Positions 46,719 to 56,344 of a stretch of DNA of 64,000 bases are shown here, one piece after another. The stretch spans positions 496,001 through 560,000 of the forward strand of contig JAEUWY010000002.1 of assembly GCA_022059125.1 (NCBI GenBank), in the 5' to 3' direction. Source of the DNA: Corynespora cassiicola. Lineage: Eukaryota > Ascomycota > Dothideomycetes > Pleosporales > Corynesporascaceae. The position numbers and the translations under genes were made by a program. The notes under the pieces are model-generated. The model was not told where the DNA came from. It saw only the letters and a list, made by a program, of their open reading frames with translations, and made no database searches. How positions within the stretch are numbered: the first letter of the stretch is position 1; the number at the start of each line of letters is the position of its first letter.

Positions 46719-47596
46719 CTGGGCGCGGCGACGGACGCGGCGGACGCGGCGGCGGCGAGGCTCCAGCGAGGCCAGGCCCTCCCCCTCCTTCCTCGTCCTC
46801 TCTCCACCGCGCGCCGTGCCCGGCCAGTCCACTGCAGCGCCAGCGCCGGCCTGCCTCCTCCACCTCCACCCCCACACTAACATGCTCCTCCCTGCCCCCC
46901 TGTCGCCCCGAGCTGCGAGGGCTCCAACGCTCTTACGAGCCCGCCAACCCTTCGGATGGGTGGGACGGTGGCCATGATCGTCCTATCAGCGCCCAGCTCG
47001 CGCTTGCAGCGATCGTCACAAGGCATGCCCCCTTGTCCTCCACCTCGCTCCGGCCTAGGATGCAACCACCACAGCCTCTCCCTCCCTGCCAGCTGCTGTT
47101 GCCTCTGCTGAGCTGCTGCCGACCGCGCGCCAGAGAAAAAGCAAACCCCCCGTTTCCCATCACCCATGGACGACGCCACTATTGGCCCTGCCGGCCAAGC
47201 CCGCACCCAGCTGTACCGCCTGTGCCTGGCATCGGCACCGCTGTCGGGGCGCCTCCATGTCACCGCCCCTTTGATGGTCAGAGCCCTCTCTCGCCTTCAT
47301 ACACGACGGCGCCTTGCTCTGCGGCTTTGGCCCGCCAGCCGCCAGCCGCCCTCCCCAGCGTCCTGACCAAGCCGTCAGCTGGACCCCCACACGAAAACCT
47401 AGTGGGCCAAACCACAATTGCCCTTCTCCGCTTCCATTATAAGTACCGGGCACTATCCTCGTACGTTCCCTGGACACACCCATCGATTGACGTACTAGTA
47501 CCGTTTGTCGACCGTTCATCGTCGTGCATTCGCCATCCCAATTATTCTTTGTCACAAGTCTCCGCTTCACTGCAACCTGCAACCTTCTTTTGCTAC

Positions 47597-47604
47597 TATA
47601 AAAG
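47597..47604 (+). promoter_or_regulatory. Candidate TATA box of the aldolase gene
   Basis: TATAAAAG begins 44 bp before the ATG at 47641. Transcription starting about 30-40 bp downstream would leave almost no leader before that ATG, which favours the second in-frame ATG at 47743. A weaker TATAAG lies near 47,440 and could serve the first ATG. Confidence 0.35.
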
Positions 47605-47640
47605 CCGTAAAGAACCCCCTCAGACATTTCAATTCTTGCC

Positions 47641-48744
47641 ATGTCACCACATCACGACGCACCCTCCCCCGCCAACAGCTTCACTGCCAGTTCAGGCTTC
47701 CCCCAGCATCACCACCACCAGGCCGTCCAATCCATCTACAACATGACTCAATTCAACGACTCGTTTGAGACCAGCTCGCTGGACTCGAATGATGTTGGCC
47801 TCCGACGCCCACTGATGCCCGGCATCTACGTCCCCACGGTTGCCTTCTTTGACCCCTCGACTGAGAACGTCGATGAGGCCACGACCGCCGCCCACGCCGT
47901 GCGTCTGGCAAAGGCAGGTGTTGCTGGCATCACCACCCAGGGATCCAATGGCGAGGCTGTCCACCTCTCGCATGCAGAACGCAACCTCATCACCAGCACC
48001 ACTCGCAAGGCTCTAGATGAAGCAAACTACGGCGACATGCCTGTCATCGTTGGGTGCGGAGCACAATCGACCCGAGAGGCCATTGAACTCTGCGACGAGG
48101 CTGCCCGAAACGGCGGAGACTATGCTTTGGTCCTGCCCCCTGCCTACTACCAGGGGCTCTTCTCCAAGGAGACTGTCAAGGAGTTCTTCCTCGAGGTAGC
48201 TGACAAGTCGCGAATCCCCATTCTGATCTACAACTACCCCGGCGCTGTTTCGGGCCTGGATCTCAACTCTGATGCCATCATTGAGCTTGCACAGCATCCC
48301 AACATTGTCGGCTGCAAGCTGACCTGCGGCAACACTGGCAAGTTGAACCGCATCGCTGCTGCGACTCGTGCCGCCACCATGTCTGACCCCGGCTCCGGCT
48401 TCATGTGCATGGGCGGTTCCGTCGACTTCACCCTCCAGACATTGATCGGAGGCGGGTCGGGAATCATTGGCGGCATGGCCAACATTGCCCCCAAGGCCTG
48501 CGTCCAGCTGGTCAAGCTGTTTGAGGCGGGCAAATACACTGAAGCCCGCAAGCTGCAAGCCGTCGTGGCTCGCGGTGACTGGGCTGCCATCCAGGGTGGC
48601 ATCATCGGTACCAAAGCTGGTCTTGAATCCCACTTCGGCTATGGAGGCTATGCCCGCAGGCCCCTCCCCAGGCCGAACAAGGAAGAGACTCGCCGATGGC
48701 GCGATGCCTTTGAGGAGCTAGTCTTGCTGGAGAACTCTCTGTAA
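47641..48744 (+). CDS. Dihydrodipicolinate synthase-family aldolase (2-keto-3-deoxy sugar acid or hydroxy-oxoglutarate aldolase type)
   Basis: This intronless gene encodes 367 aa from the first ATG; a second in-frame ATG at 47743 (residue 35) is an equally possible start, since the (beta/alpha)8 barrel begins at PGIYVPTVAFF (about 60). Class I aldolase marks are the GSNGE loop (101-105), Tyr197 in LIYNYPGAVSG and the Schiff-base Lys226 in IVGCKLTCGN. The Arg of true dihydrodipicolinate synthases (PGRT) is absent. Together with the alpha-aminoadipate route of lysine synthesis in fungi, this argues for a catabolic aldolase such as L-threo-3-deoxy-hexulosonate aldolase (galacturonate pathway) or 4-hydroxy-2-oxoglutarate aldolase. 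The products would be pyruvate plus an aldehyde. No targeting peptide is evident. Confidence 0.88.
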   Translation: MSPHHDAPSPANSFTASSGFPQHHHHQAVQSIYNMTQFNDSFETSSLDSNDVGLRRPLMPGIYVPTVAFFDPSTENVDEATTAAHAVRLAKAGVAGITTQGSNGEAVHLSHAERNLITSTTRKALDEANYGDMPVIVGCGAQSTREAIELCDEAARNGGDYALVLPPAYYQGLFSKETVKEFFLEVADKSRIPILIYNYPGAVSGLDLNSDAIIELAQHPNIVGCKLTCGNTGKLNRIAAATRAATMSDPGSGFMCMGGSVDFTLQTLIGGGSGIIGGMANIAPKACVQLVKLFEAGKYTEARKLQAVVARGDWAAIQGGIIGTKAGLESHFGYGGYARRPLPRPNKEETRRWRDAFEELVLLENSL

Positions 48745-49903
48745 GGTTTACAGGACGTTCTTCCCCCCCACACTCCGCCCCTCCAACCAAACACGTGAAG
48801 CAGCACATCTTCACAGCACACGTACAATCCAGCATCTTCGCCGGCGTTGGATGCTTTTGCATAATCTCTGTGGCGTTTTATTCACTCGGGTCTCGAATCT
48901 TCTCGGTTTCTTTGGCCCAACCAGATCGTCCTTCTTTTTTTTTCGGGGCGTTATCTTGTGTCGCCAAAATAACGGGGTGATTGTCCAAAAGCAAAAAAAG
49001 CTTGTCCCGGTCGTTTTCACGCCCTTGGCCCTTTTTTCTGTTACGCGTCTACGTCAAAAGCGTTCGGCCTTGCAGTCCCTTGTACATATTCATTTTTAAT
49101 TTTCCGAATCTCTTCTTTCTTTCTTTTCAGTTTCCTTCTATCTGGGTGGTATTCTGCTTTTCGTTGCGCCGTACAGACAAATCGTTTCCCCGCAAGGGAT
49201 TGGCAAAAAAAACAAGAAAGTGTTATTTATGTACGGATGGCGACACGACATGTCCGACATGATAGAGACCAAACCACGACATCCGTTTGTAGGATAGTTT
49301 ACGGCAGCTCTCCAATCGCACTAGTTTTTCAGATGATGCAAATCCTCCAATGAAGCGCAAGTGGTGGATCCAATGAGGACGCGAAGTTGGCTGCGAACAG
49401 ACTAAAAATAATCGGCCTCGTAACCTCGAGGCTACCTCCTGGTAGCTGACTGAACCCGTGATGTACGGTACCATTCATTGAAGTCCATCATGTTCGCCCG
49501 TCCCTGCCGCTGAGGCATTTTCCGCCGACCCAATCACGCAGACCCGCCTCGCTTGCCCAACGAGCGAGCGAGCGGCCTGACCTGACCTGACCTAATCCAG
49601 GCCTCCCCTCCCCATCCGAGTCCAAATCCTACCCTATGTTCCCTACCCTACAGGTGCATCCGCGTGAGATCAGCACGCCTCGTCACACTGTGTCCCATTC
49701 GAGAGACGAGGACTGGACGGGACAGGGCAGGGCGGGGCAGGGCAAGCGTAGGTCGGTAAGTAGTTCGCCGAGCAAGGGGGGGCGCCGCCAGCTAGCCAGC
49801 TAGCCAGCCAGCGCATCATCAAATATCTAGCAACAGGTAGGTAGAGGTTCTGCTTCTGGCGAGGATTCCCCGTTTTGGGCGGGGGGCACGTGAAGCGGGG
49901 GCT

Positions 49904-49927
49904 GGGGTCGGGGTCGGGGTCGGGGTC
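49904..49927. repeat. (GGGGTC)4 microsatellite
   Basis: Four perfect GGGGTC units are followed by a G-run. The unit is not the fungal telomere repeat TTAGGG. Confidence 0.8.
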
Positions 49928-51362
49928 GGGGGGAAGTGGAGTGGAGACGTACCTTCACGGGATGGGGTTTCGTCTGTGCATGGGCTGGGGTGTATAGGTA
50001 GGTAGATGGTATAGTATGAGAGGGTAAGGTAGGTAGGTAAGTAAATGGATGGACGGCTGGCTGGGGTTGCGGCGGGTGCGACGTGCCTCCCGCCACGCAG
50101 CGTAGCGTAGCGCAGCGCGGGCGCGGGACTGGGCATGCACAGCCGCTCCGCAAGGTTCCTGGCCGTATATGCCCGGTGTGGCAGCCTTTAGCTTTTTTTT
50201 TTCTTTTCTTCCTTTCCTTTTATGACGCTGGGCGGTTGAGGGAAGGCAGGGAGCGAGGTGGTTCGGGGGGCGTGCGCGTCTTACGTTCCGGTGTGCGGCG
50301 TGCTTGGACGATTTCTGGGGGCGTGCGAGGGGAGGGAGGGTTGGCTTTGCCCTGCCCTGCCATGCCATGCTATGCTATGCTGTGCGGTGTACTGGAGCCA
50401 CGGCGAGGGCACTGCGCCCGGATGCTGACATGGGCGTCTGCGCGAGAAGGTTTGCTTCCCGGGCGTGTCAGACCGGACAATTTCTATATATTCTCCCACG
50501 GCATTTGATTGCCTGTCTGGGGAGGGGCAGGGCAGGGTAGGGCAGGGAGGGCGTGGACGGGCCCGCTGCTGTGTTGCTGGCATCATCGCTGGACCGCTGG
50601 GTTGGGTCTTGAGATTTCCGGTCACCATCATGGGTGGTGGTGGTGGGGGGCATTCGAACCATGCCGATGCTGGACAGGTGTACAAGGCGTGGCGATAGTG
50701 AGAATCGGAGAGGAAGCAGATTGGAAGGGACTGTCTGTGAGGGGGAAGAGCGTTATTGCATGGCACACAGGTTCAATCTGCGTCATGGGGATGGATGCGC
50801 AGCGCAATCGGTGTACGGATCCTGAAGAGGCAGCGGTAGGCTTCGTGCTGGGTCGTATACACACTGCATCCCGCCCATTCATTCTACCTGCCCGGAGCGA
50901 GCCGGGGCGAGCCGGGGCGTGAGCGTGGGCAGGCGGTTCGCTTTGCTTTTTCTTCATATGATACTCCCCTTGGTGCTCGTGGTGGGACGCACCTCACCGA
51001 CGACATATGTCTGTGTAGCAGCCGAGTAGATGCCGGATGTGCGTCTCTCAGTCATCCTCAGCTCATCCATCCCACTGACCGCCTCATTGCCGCGTTCCCG
51101 CACGCAGGGCTGACGACGCACGAGGGCGCAAATATCTGGTACGGGAAGACGATATCGAACACCAAACTTTGCCTCTATGCGAGACAGTATCGCAACCTTA
51201 TTTGATATGCTCAATCAATGTCGTCCAGCGGCGGCCTCAACGCCCGGTCCCGCGGACTGATAACCCCCCGCTGGTACAACGGCACTACCCAGCACCGCTT
51301 CATCTTCGCAGACCACCCACCTACTACGCTGTGTAGCATGCCAGACATCCAGATATCCAGAC

Positions 51363-51378
51363 AGGCAGGCAGGCAGGC
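51363..51378. repeat. (AGGC)4 microsatellite
   Basis: Four AGGC units lie in an intergenic GC-rich context. Confidence 0.7.
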
Positions 51379-52954
51379 ATGACGCGAGAGGTGTGCGGTC
51401 CGGTAGCGGTAGTAGTGGTAGCGAAGGCGTGATGGATTCCTCGCCGTAGCCTCCAAAACGGTTAGACGAAGGGGCCTCGGGCCACGACACAGAGCCCCCA
51501 TCATCATTACCGTGTCGCCCTGCCCGTGCCTTCCATCGACACCCGCACCCCACGCTCGCTTCCTTTTGCCGCCTAGGCCGAACTTTGCGACGGTACCACA
51601 GCAGCACATGCACGCTCTGGCCTTGCCTCGTACGGGCCCGCTGGCTTTCTTATCTGGCGCAAGGGCGAGGTGCAATTGTGGCGGTCCATGTTCCGGTCAC
51701 TGCGAAGGAGTGTTGAGGAGGGGGGGGGGAGGGGTTGCATGCTCGTCGATGCTGAGGTGATTTTTGGGCTTCGTATCCGCTCGGATGGGCTGGGCTGGGG
51801 GAGCATACCCTGGGCCATGATGATGAGAGGCTGTCATGCTCGATTGCGATGGGCGGGACGTGTTTGCCCGAGTCCAATTGATGCAATCGGCGAATCCGCC
51901 GGTGCTTTCGTATCATCAGGATTGTGCAGCCCGCATGTGGTCAGAACGCGAGCTGATGCCCTGCTTGCAGGCGAGGCCTCGCGGCAGCAGAGTTGCACAC
52001 TCGGACCCCACGCGGGAGGACGCGTCGTATGTACATGTATGCACCACCGGGGGAGAACGGGGCTTGGGCCATGATCCGCAGATCGGAGTCGTGCTGTTCA
52101 AGGCCTATTTCGTTGCCGGGTTTGGCGACGGCTCTTGGGCACTTGGTTCGCCTGGTCGGAGTATATGTTCCCGCTCGTGCTCTTGATACAAAACGGCGGT
52201 GAGCATGATCGCAGTTGTCAATGGGGTGAAGAAGAAAAAATCGCGCAATCCCTGAATCCGGCCATCTCGCGCTGCATCTAGGGGGAAAAAATAAATGCAA
52301 GGCCGAGTTGCTCTTAAGTAATCCCGGGCCATCGTCGCGGGAGCTGCCGCAATCCACTTTTATAAAGCAATGCTCATCGGGATACCTGCCCTCTAGCGCC
52401 CATAAGTGGGCAGAACAAAATTACAGCAAACATTCGAAGCCCCTCTTCCCTACATGCCCAGCTGGAAGCCTTGTATTAACGTTATCAAAAACATAACGGC
52501 TTGTGTAGAATTAGGGACTCGAACACTCGAACCCTGTATCACTTGTCCCACTATTGCCTGTCATGGATCATGCAACGCAAGCCGCCAGACCATATCTCAG
52601 TGAAATGGATCATTCTCATTCTTGCTGATTATTGATTATGCATAGAAAATAAGAATTAAGCCTGTTGATTGACCTTCGCGTGGTGTTGATGTGTTGAGGA
52701 GGAATATGGCTTTATGTCTGGTAAAAGCAACTCAAAAGAGCATTACATTAGGCTGGAGCAGGGGCTGCCCAAATCTTACTTGAGAGACCTTTTTTTATTC
52801 AATACATAACTGGTTGTGTGCTTAGAAGTGTACCTCCTTTCAGCCTTATCAAAAAGTATGCATTATATTCAACACATGATCCGGAAAGACAGTCCAAACG
52901 CGGGTATATCCACTAATATTTACGACAGCATAAAGTAGACACAAAGCTACCACT

Positions 52955-54275
52955 TCATAGACATTGATAATACCAGGGTGCTGAAACAGCCTGACAACGA
53001 TAAGGTGACTGTAGCGCTCCCATCAGTCTCTCCAACTTCAACGGCTTGGACTTGTTGGAACTCACCTCACAAACTGTACAACCCTTCCAATCCTGCCCAC
53101 CGCATTGATCCCAGTGTTTCTGCTTGCAGCCACCACCAGGGGGATTACCAGGTGTGCTGGTTGGCCTCTGACTACTGGTGCGCGTGCTCGTCGGCCTCGC
53201 CGTTGTACTCGGTCTCAAAGTGGTGCTCGGCTTCAACGTGGTGCTCGGTCTCAAAGTGGTGCTCGGTTTCAACGTGGTACTTGGCCTTGGAGGTATAGGC
53301 GGGTTGCTAGGCCGGGGCGGTCCCGTCCCACCCTTTGTCGGTGTATCCACCACGCTCCCATCGCAATATATCGTGTTTCCATTCAGAGAGAGTTCCTTCA
53401 GGATTGTACTCATGCCTTCCGTACCAGGCCCAAGACAACTTGTCGAGTTGGCTTGTCGGACATCGAGGGGGGTGGGGTACTCGATGTGGAAGACCGGCTT
53501 GTTCATTGCAAGGAAGCGACCGTAGGCGGCGCACTCGCCGTGTTGAGCGCACTGTTCATTGACGGCAAAGTCGACAATAGAGCTTAGAGAGTCGATGATG
53601 TCGATGCTGTTTTTGAGGCCGATCTTCATGTTGTAGCGAGCTGCTTCTCGCTGCATCCAGTTCATGTAGTCAATAGCGTCGGTATTCCGGAGGTTTAAGC
53701 CGTTGTCATTTTGCTGGAATTGTTAGCACAGCCAATGTGGTGTTTCGTAAATTGTGATGGGATTCGTACGTATCCATCTATGTAAGGTAAGCGCTCCACT
53801 TGTTTACTATTTGCGCAATAGTCTCACCAGTATTATCTGGATCCACCGCATCGCATCCCTTTTCTGACGCCATCTTTATCCTTTTGGCCATGATATCTCT
53901 GACCCTTTTACTACCAACACGTATCCACTTTTCGTTGGGCCACTCTGGTAGCACCTTCCCTACATCTGCTGCCGGGAAGTCCCTCACATCATCTCTCCAG
54001 TCTTCAACTGTCCCAGCACTGAAATAGCAGATGACGATCTTCCCGGCCTGTTTTATTGTCCTTATAGTTGATGCATCGTTGTCGAACAGATCGATATCCC
54101 AGACAGGGGCATCTAGCGGCGCAAGTGGCCATTTCGACATGTCGGGTGTGCCGAGGAGGATGATCTGAAACTTTTGACCGCGGCGGAACGACACGGGTGT
54201 CTGAGCATCGGAATGACTGAAAATAAACGACAAACAAAGAATTGCTTGGAACAGACAGTAAACCAACCGAGCCAT
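52955..54275 (-). CDS. Secreted GH114 endo-alpha-1,4-polygalactosaminidase with C-terminal CBM1
   Basis: Exons 54275-53828, 53777-53770, 53713-53066 and 53008-52955 encode 385 aa; exon 2 is only 8 nt. A signal peptide (1-25) precedes the GH114 barrel (about 35-270): KFQIILLG, VWDIDLFD, KIVICYFSAGTVEDWR, GCDAVDPDN and FAVNEQC. Asp145 and Glu205 are the likely catalytic pair. A linker (about 275-340) has five to six Thr-Pro-rich units of the type STTLKP/STTLRP. The last 40 residues are a CBM1 cellulose-binding module (HWDQCGGQDWKGCTVC, then SPYRCQ and WYYQCL). GH114 enzymes cut alpha-1,4-linked galactosamine polymers, such as fungal galactosaminogalactan. The start is the first ATG; codons upstream in frame lack one. 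The last intron (53009-53065, 57 nt) is in frame and stop-free, and splicing it restores the CBM1 spacing. Confidence 0.88.
53205..53285. repeat. In-gene tandem repeat coding for the Thr/Pro linker
   Basis: On the plus strand, alternating 18-nt units of the form GTGGTGCTCGG(T/C)(C/T)TCAA are repeated at least five times. They encode the STTLKP/STTLRP units of the GH114-CBM1 linker. The near identity of units suggests recent expansion or contraction by slippage. Confidence 0.75.
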
Positions 54276-56344
54276 TCTGATTGCAGTATTCGAGTAGTCA
54301 AAAGAACGAAGTGGATCCCGCAATGACTAACATGCAAATAGGGGATGAGAAAAATCAGACTGCGATCCGACGACAACCGAAATGTCAATTGATTTTCATA
54401 TGCCACGTATCTGAAACTAGAAGAATCTTGTGTAACTAATAATCTGCTCATGGGAACACCTGCGTTTATGTTAACTTACGTATGCTGGTTGACAAAAGCA
54501 CGGCGGGGAGTTTAACCGTTCCTGGAGTGTACCAACATGAGCGCCGCGTGCTGTGCCCCTAAATAACCATGAATATTGAAACCAGACATCCGAACCAACC
54601 AGCTGGAATTGTTTTTATCAGGAATATCTCGCGGCGAGACATGGAACTTATCCTCCTGCTGTTAATGCCCAGTCAGGACCAAACGTGACAGTGTTGAGTC
54701 ATTCATGAACAGTTATGTACAAACGCCACCAACAAGGAATTGATAATTAGTTTAATCCCCTATGCTTCCTCCAAGGGTGAAAAAGGGTAGGGCTTCTGCA
54801 GTGAAATGATTTGATTTTGGGGAGTGTAGACGTTCCTGAAGATGCGATCTCCAGATCAATTTGCTAGCGCATCCCATTCTTGTCCGGCAGATGCTTGCAT
54901 TGCGGGGAAAAGCTTAAGTTCAGCATCATTATGCTTAGCTTCAAGGGCCCCCTTCGGGAGACCGTCTGGTAGTGGACGAGTGACGCAAATGTTCTAGATC
55001 GCGGCTAAATTGACAGCGACAATATTGAGCAACTCGCAATCAATGGTGTGTCAAAATGACTCGTGGACAATTGAAACGCATTGAAGTCTCTTCGTGACCA
55101 AAATTGAGTGAACAAAGCTTCGGGTATTTTCCATCAGCCGGCAGTCGCGTTACTGGTGCAAGGCTCACCAATCAGCTGAGCTTTTGATGGCAGCTTCGCA
55201 TGGCTACATGTGAGACAATTTTTCTTCAGGTGTTGGAATACTGCTTATTATTCTAAGCTTTTCTGACCGGTTTCACCATATCCTAAATTCGTGATCACAC
55301 ATGCATGTCCTGCATAGTCCTGCTTCATCTCGATCCTACTAAAGACCCATGCGTTCAACGCATCATTTAATCTCCGTCCATTTTGTGAGCCCGGTTCACA
55401 TACACTATCTTTTTCTGGATCTCAGGATGTTCCATAATTCCAGGTAGTGTTGGGACAGAAGTAAGGGACGCAACCTGCTGGAATAATCACGCTATGTCCA
55501 GGACTGAGTGCAGAATTTTGCAAGAGAAAGTTTGTGCAATGTAATTAATGTATCCAATGACCGGGTATTCTTGTTGATAAATTTATTTATGGCAGAATAC
55601 CATACGTACCATTTCTTGCATGGGCCAGAAAGAAGTCCGCCTGAGGGGCGGATATGCACCCTGCCAGATACAGGAAGCGAGCCGCCTGAAAAAAGAGGAG
55701 ATACTTCCGAGGAGCTTATAATGGGTGGGAAGACGGATGTAGATGTTGATATAGCAGCATGTGTATCAAGTACGTGCACAAAGGAATCTCTATAATCAAG
55801 TATGCTTAGCGACGGACTAAGAAGAACTAAGATGCTACGCAAAACTTAGTGGATGTTATTCTGAGAAGTTTAACAAAGTTCACATGTCTATAGAAATGAA
55901 GCAAAAAATACTTTATGTAAGCCTCAAGAATACTTCAAGCCGGAATCTGGATACTTGGGTTGTAAAGTTATGGGCGTGCGCGCACCAAAAAGTCTACTAA
56001 AGACAGCATTTTATCTATATCTTCTTGTTTCGTTTTAAGTATATAAAGATCGAATTTTCTAATAATAACTTAAAGAAAGACTTTGTTCAAAATGGAAGAT
56101 AGCTGGGTACCTTCCTTCAAATGACACTTATCGATAAGATCACGTGTGGAGCATCGGCCCGCAGCCTCCGACCGCCGACCGGATTTTGGAACTTTTTGGT
56201 TGCAAAAGGAGCTCGTGTAACAACTTCGTCAGGCAATTCTGCCATCTTTAATACAAGCATTTCCTTCCATGCTTCTTGTGCGACTCAGATGGATCGCATG
56301 ATTTGCGGTTTTTTGCGACGAAACAGATTACCATCTTCCAGTTC
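54276..56344. other. AT-rich gene-free stretch
   Basis: The 2.1 kb between the GH114 gene start and the PPR-like gene hold no supportable gene. Composition is AT-rich with stops in all frames. It includes the promoters of both divergent neighbours, which should lie at its two ends. Confidence 0.5.

Larger units (their letters stand above)
41152..47640. other. Long gene-free stretch with possible relics and a GGTGAC minisatellite
   Basis: In 6.5 kb I find no gene that I can support. Lysine-rich fragments at about 41,190-41,520 and 41,890-42,100 (+) could come from a decayed gene or transposon, but no transposase motif is recognised. From about 45,300 the DNA becomes GC-rich and long open frames appear on both strands as a by-product. 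The last 500 bp are C/T-rich on the + strand and form the promoter of the aldolase gene. Confidence 0.45.
48745..52954. other. Long gene-free stretch with simple repeats
   Basis: In 4.2 kb I see no supportable gene. The region 49,550-50,400 is rich in short direct repeats (CCTGA, GGGCAG, TAGCCAGC, GGGGTC, ATGCC and ATGCT runs). Between 50,500 and 52,300 the DNA is GC-rich with several featureless open frames on both strands. From 52,400 on it becomes AT-rich again. It separates the aldolase gene from the 3' end of the GH114 gene. Confidence 0.45.

Noticed and set aside
46571..47746. 391-codon open frame on the + strand upstream of the aldolase
   Set aside because: It runs through the GGTGACGGT minisatellite and the C-rich promoter, has no domain, and overlaps the aldolase start in another frame. 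High GC content explains its length.
49904..49933. GGGGTC array as an internal telomere-like repeat
   Set aside because: The unit differs from the fungal TTAGGG telomere repeat and is an ordinary hexanucleotide microsatellite.
52505..52545. Possible tRNA because of a TCGAACCC string
   Set aside because: No acceptor, D or anticodon stem pairing could be built around it, and the T-loop context is wrong.
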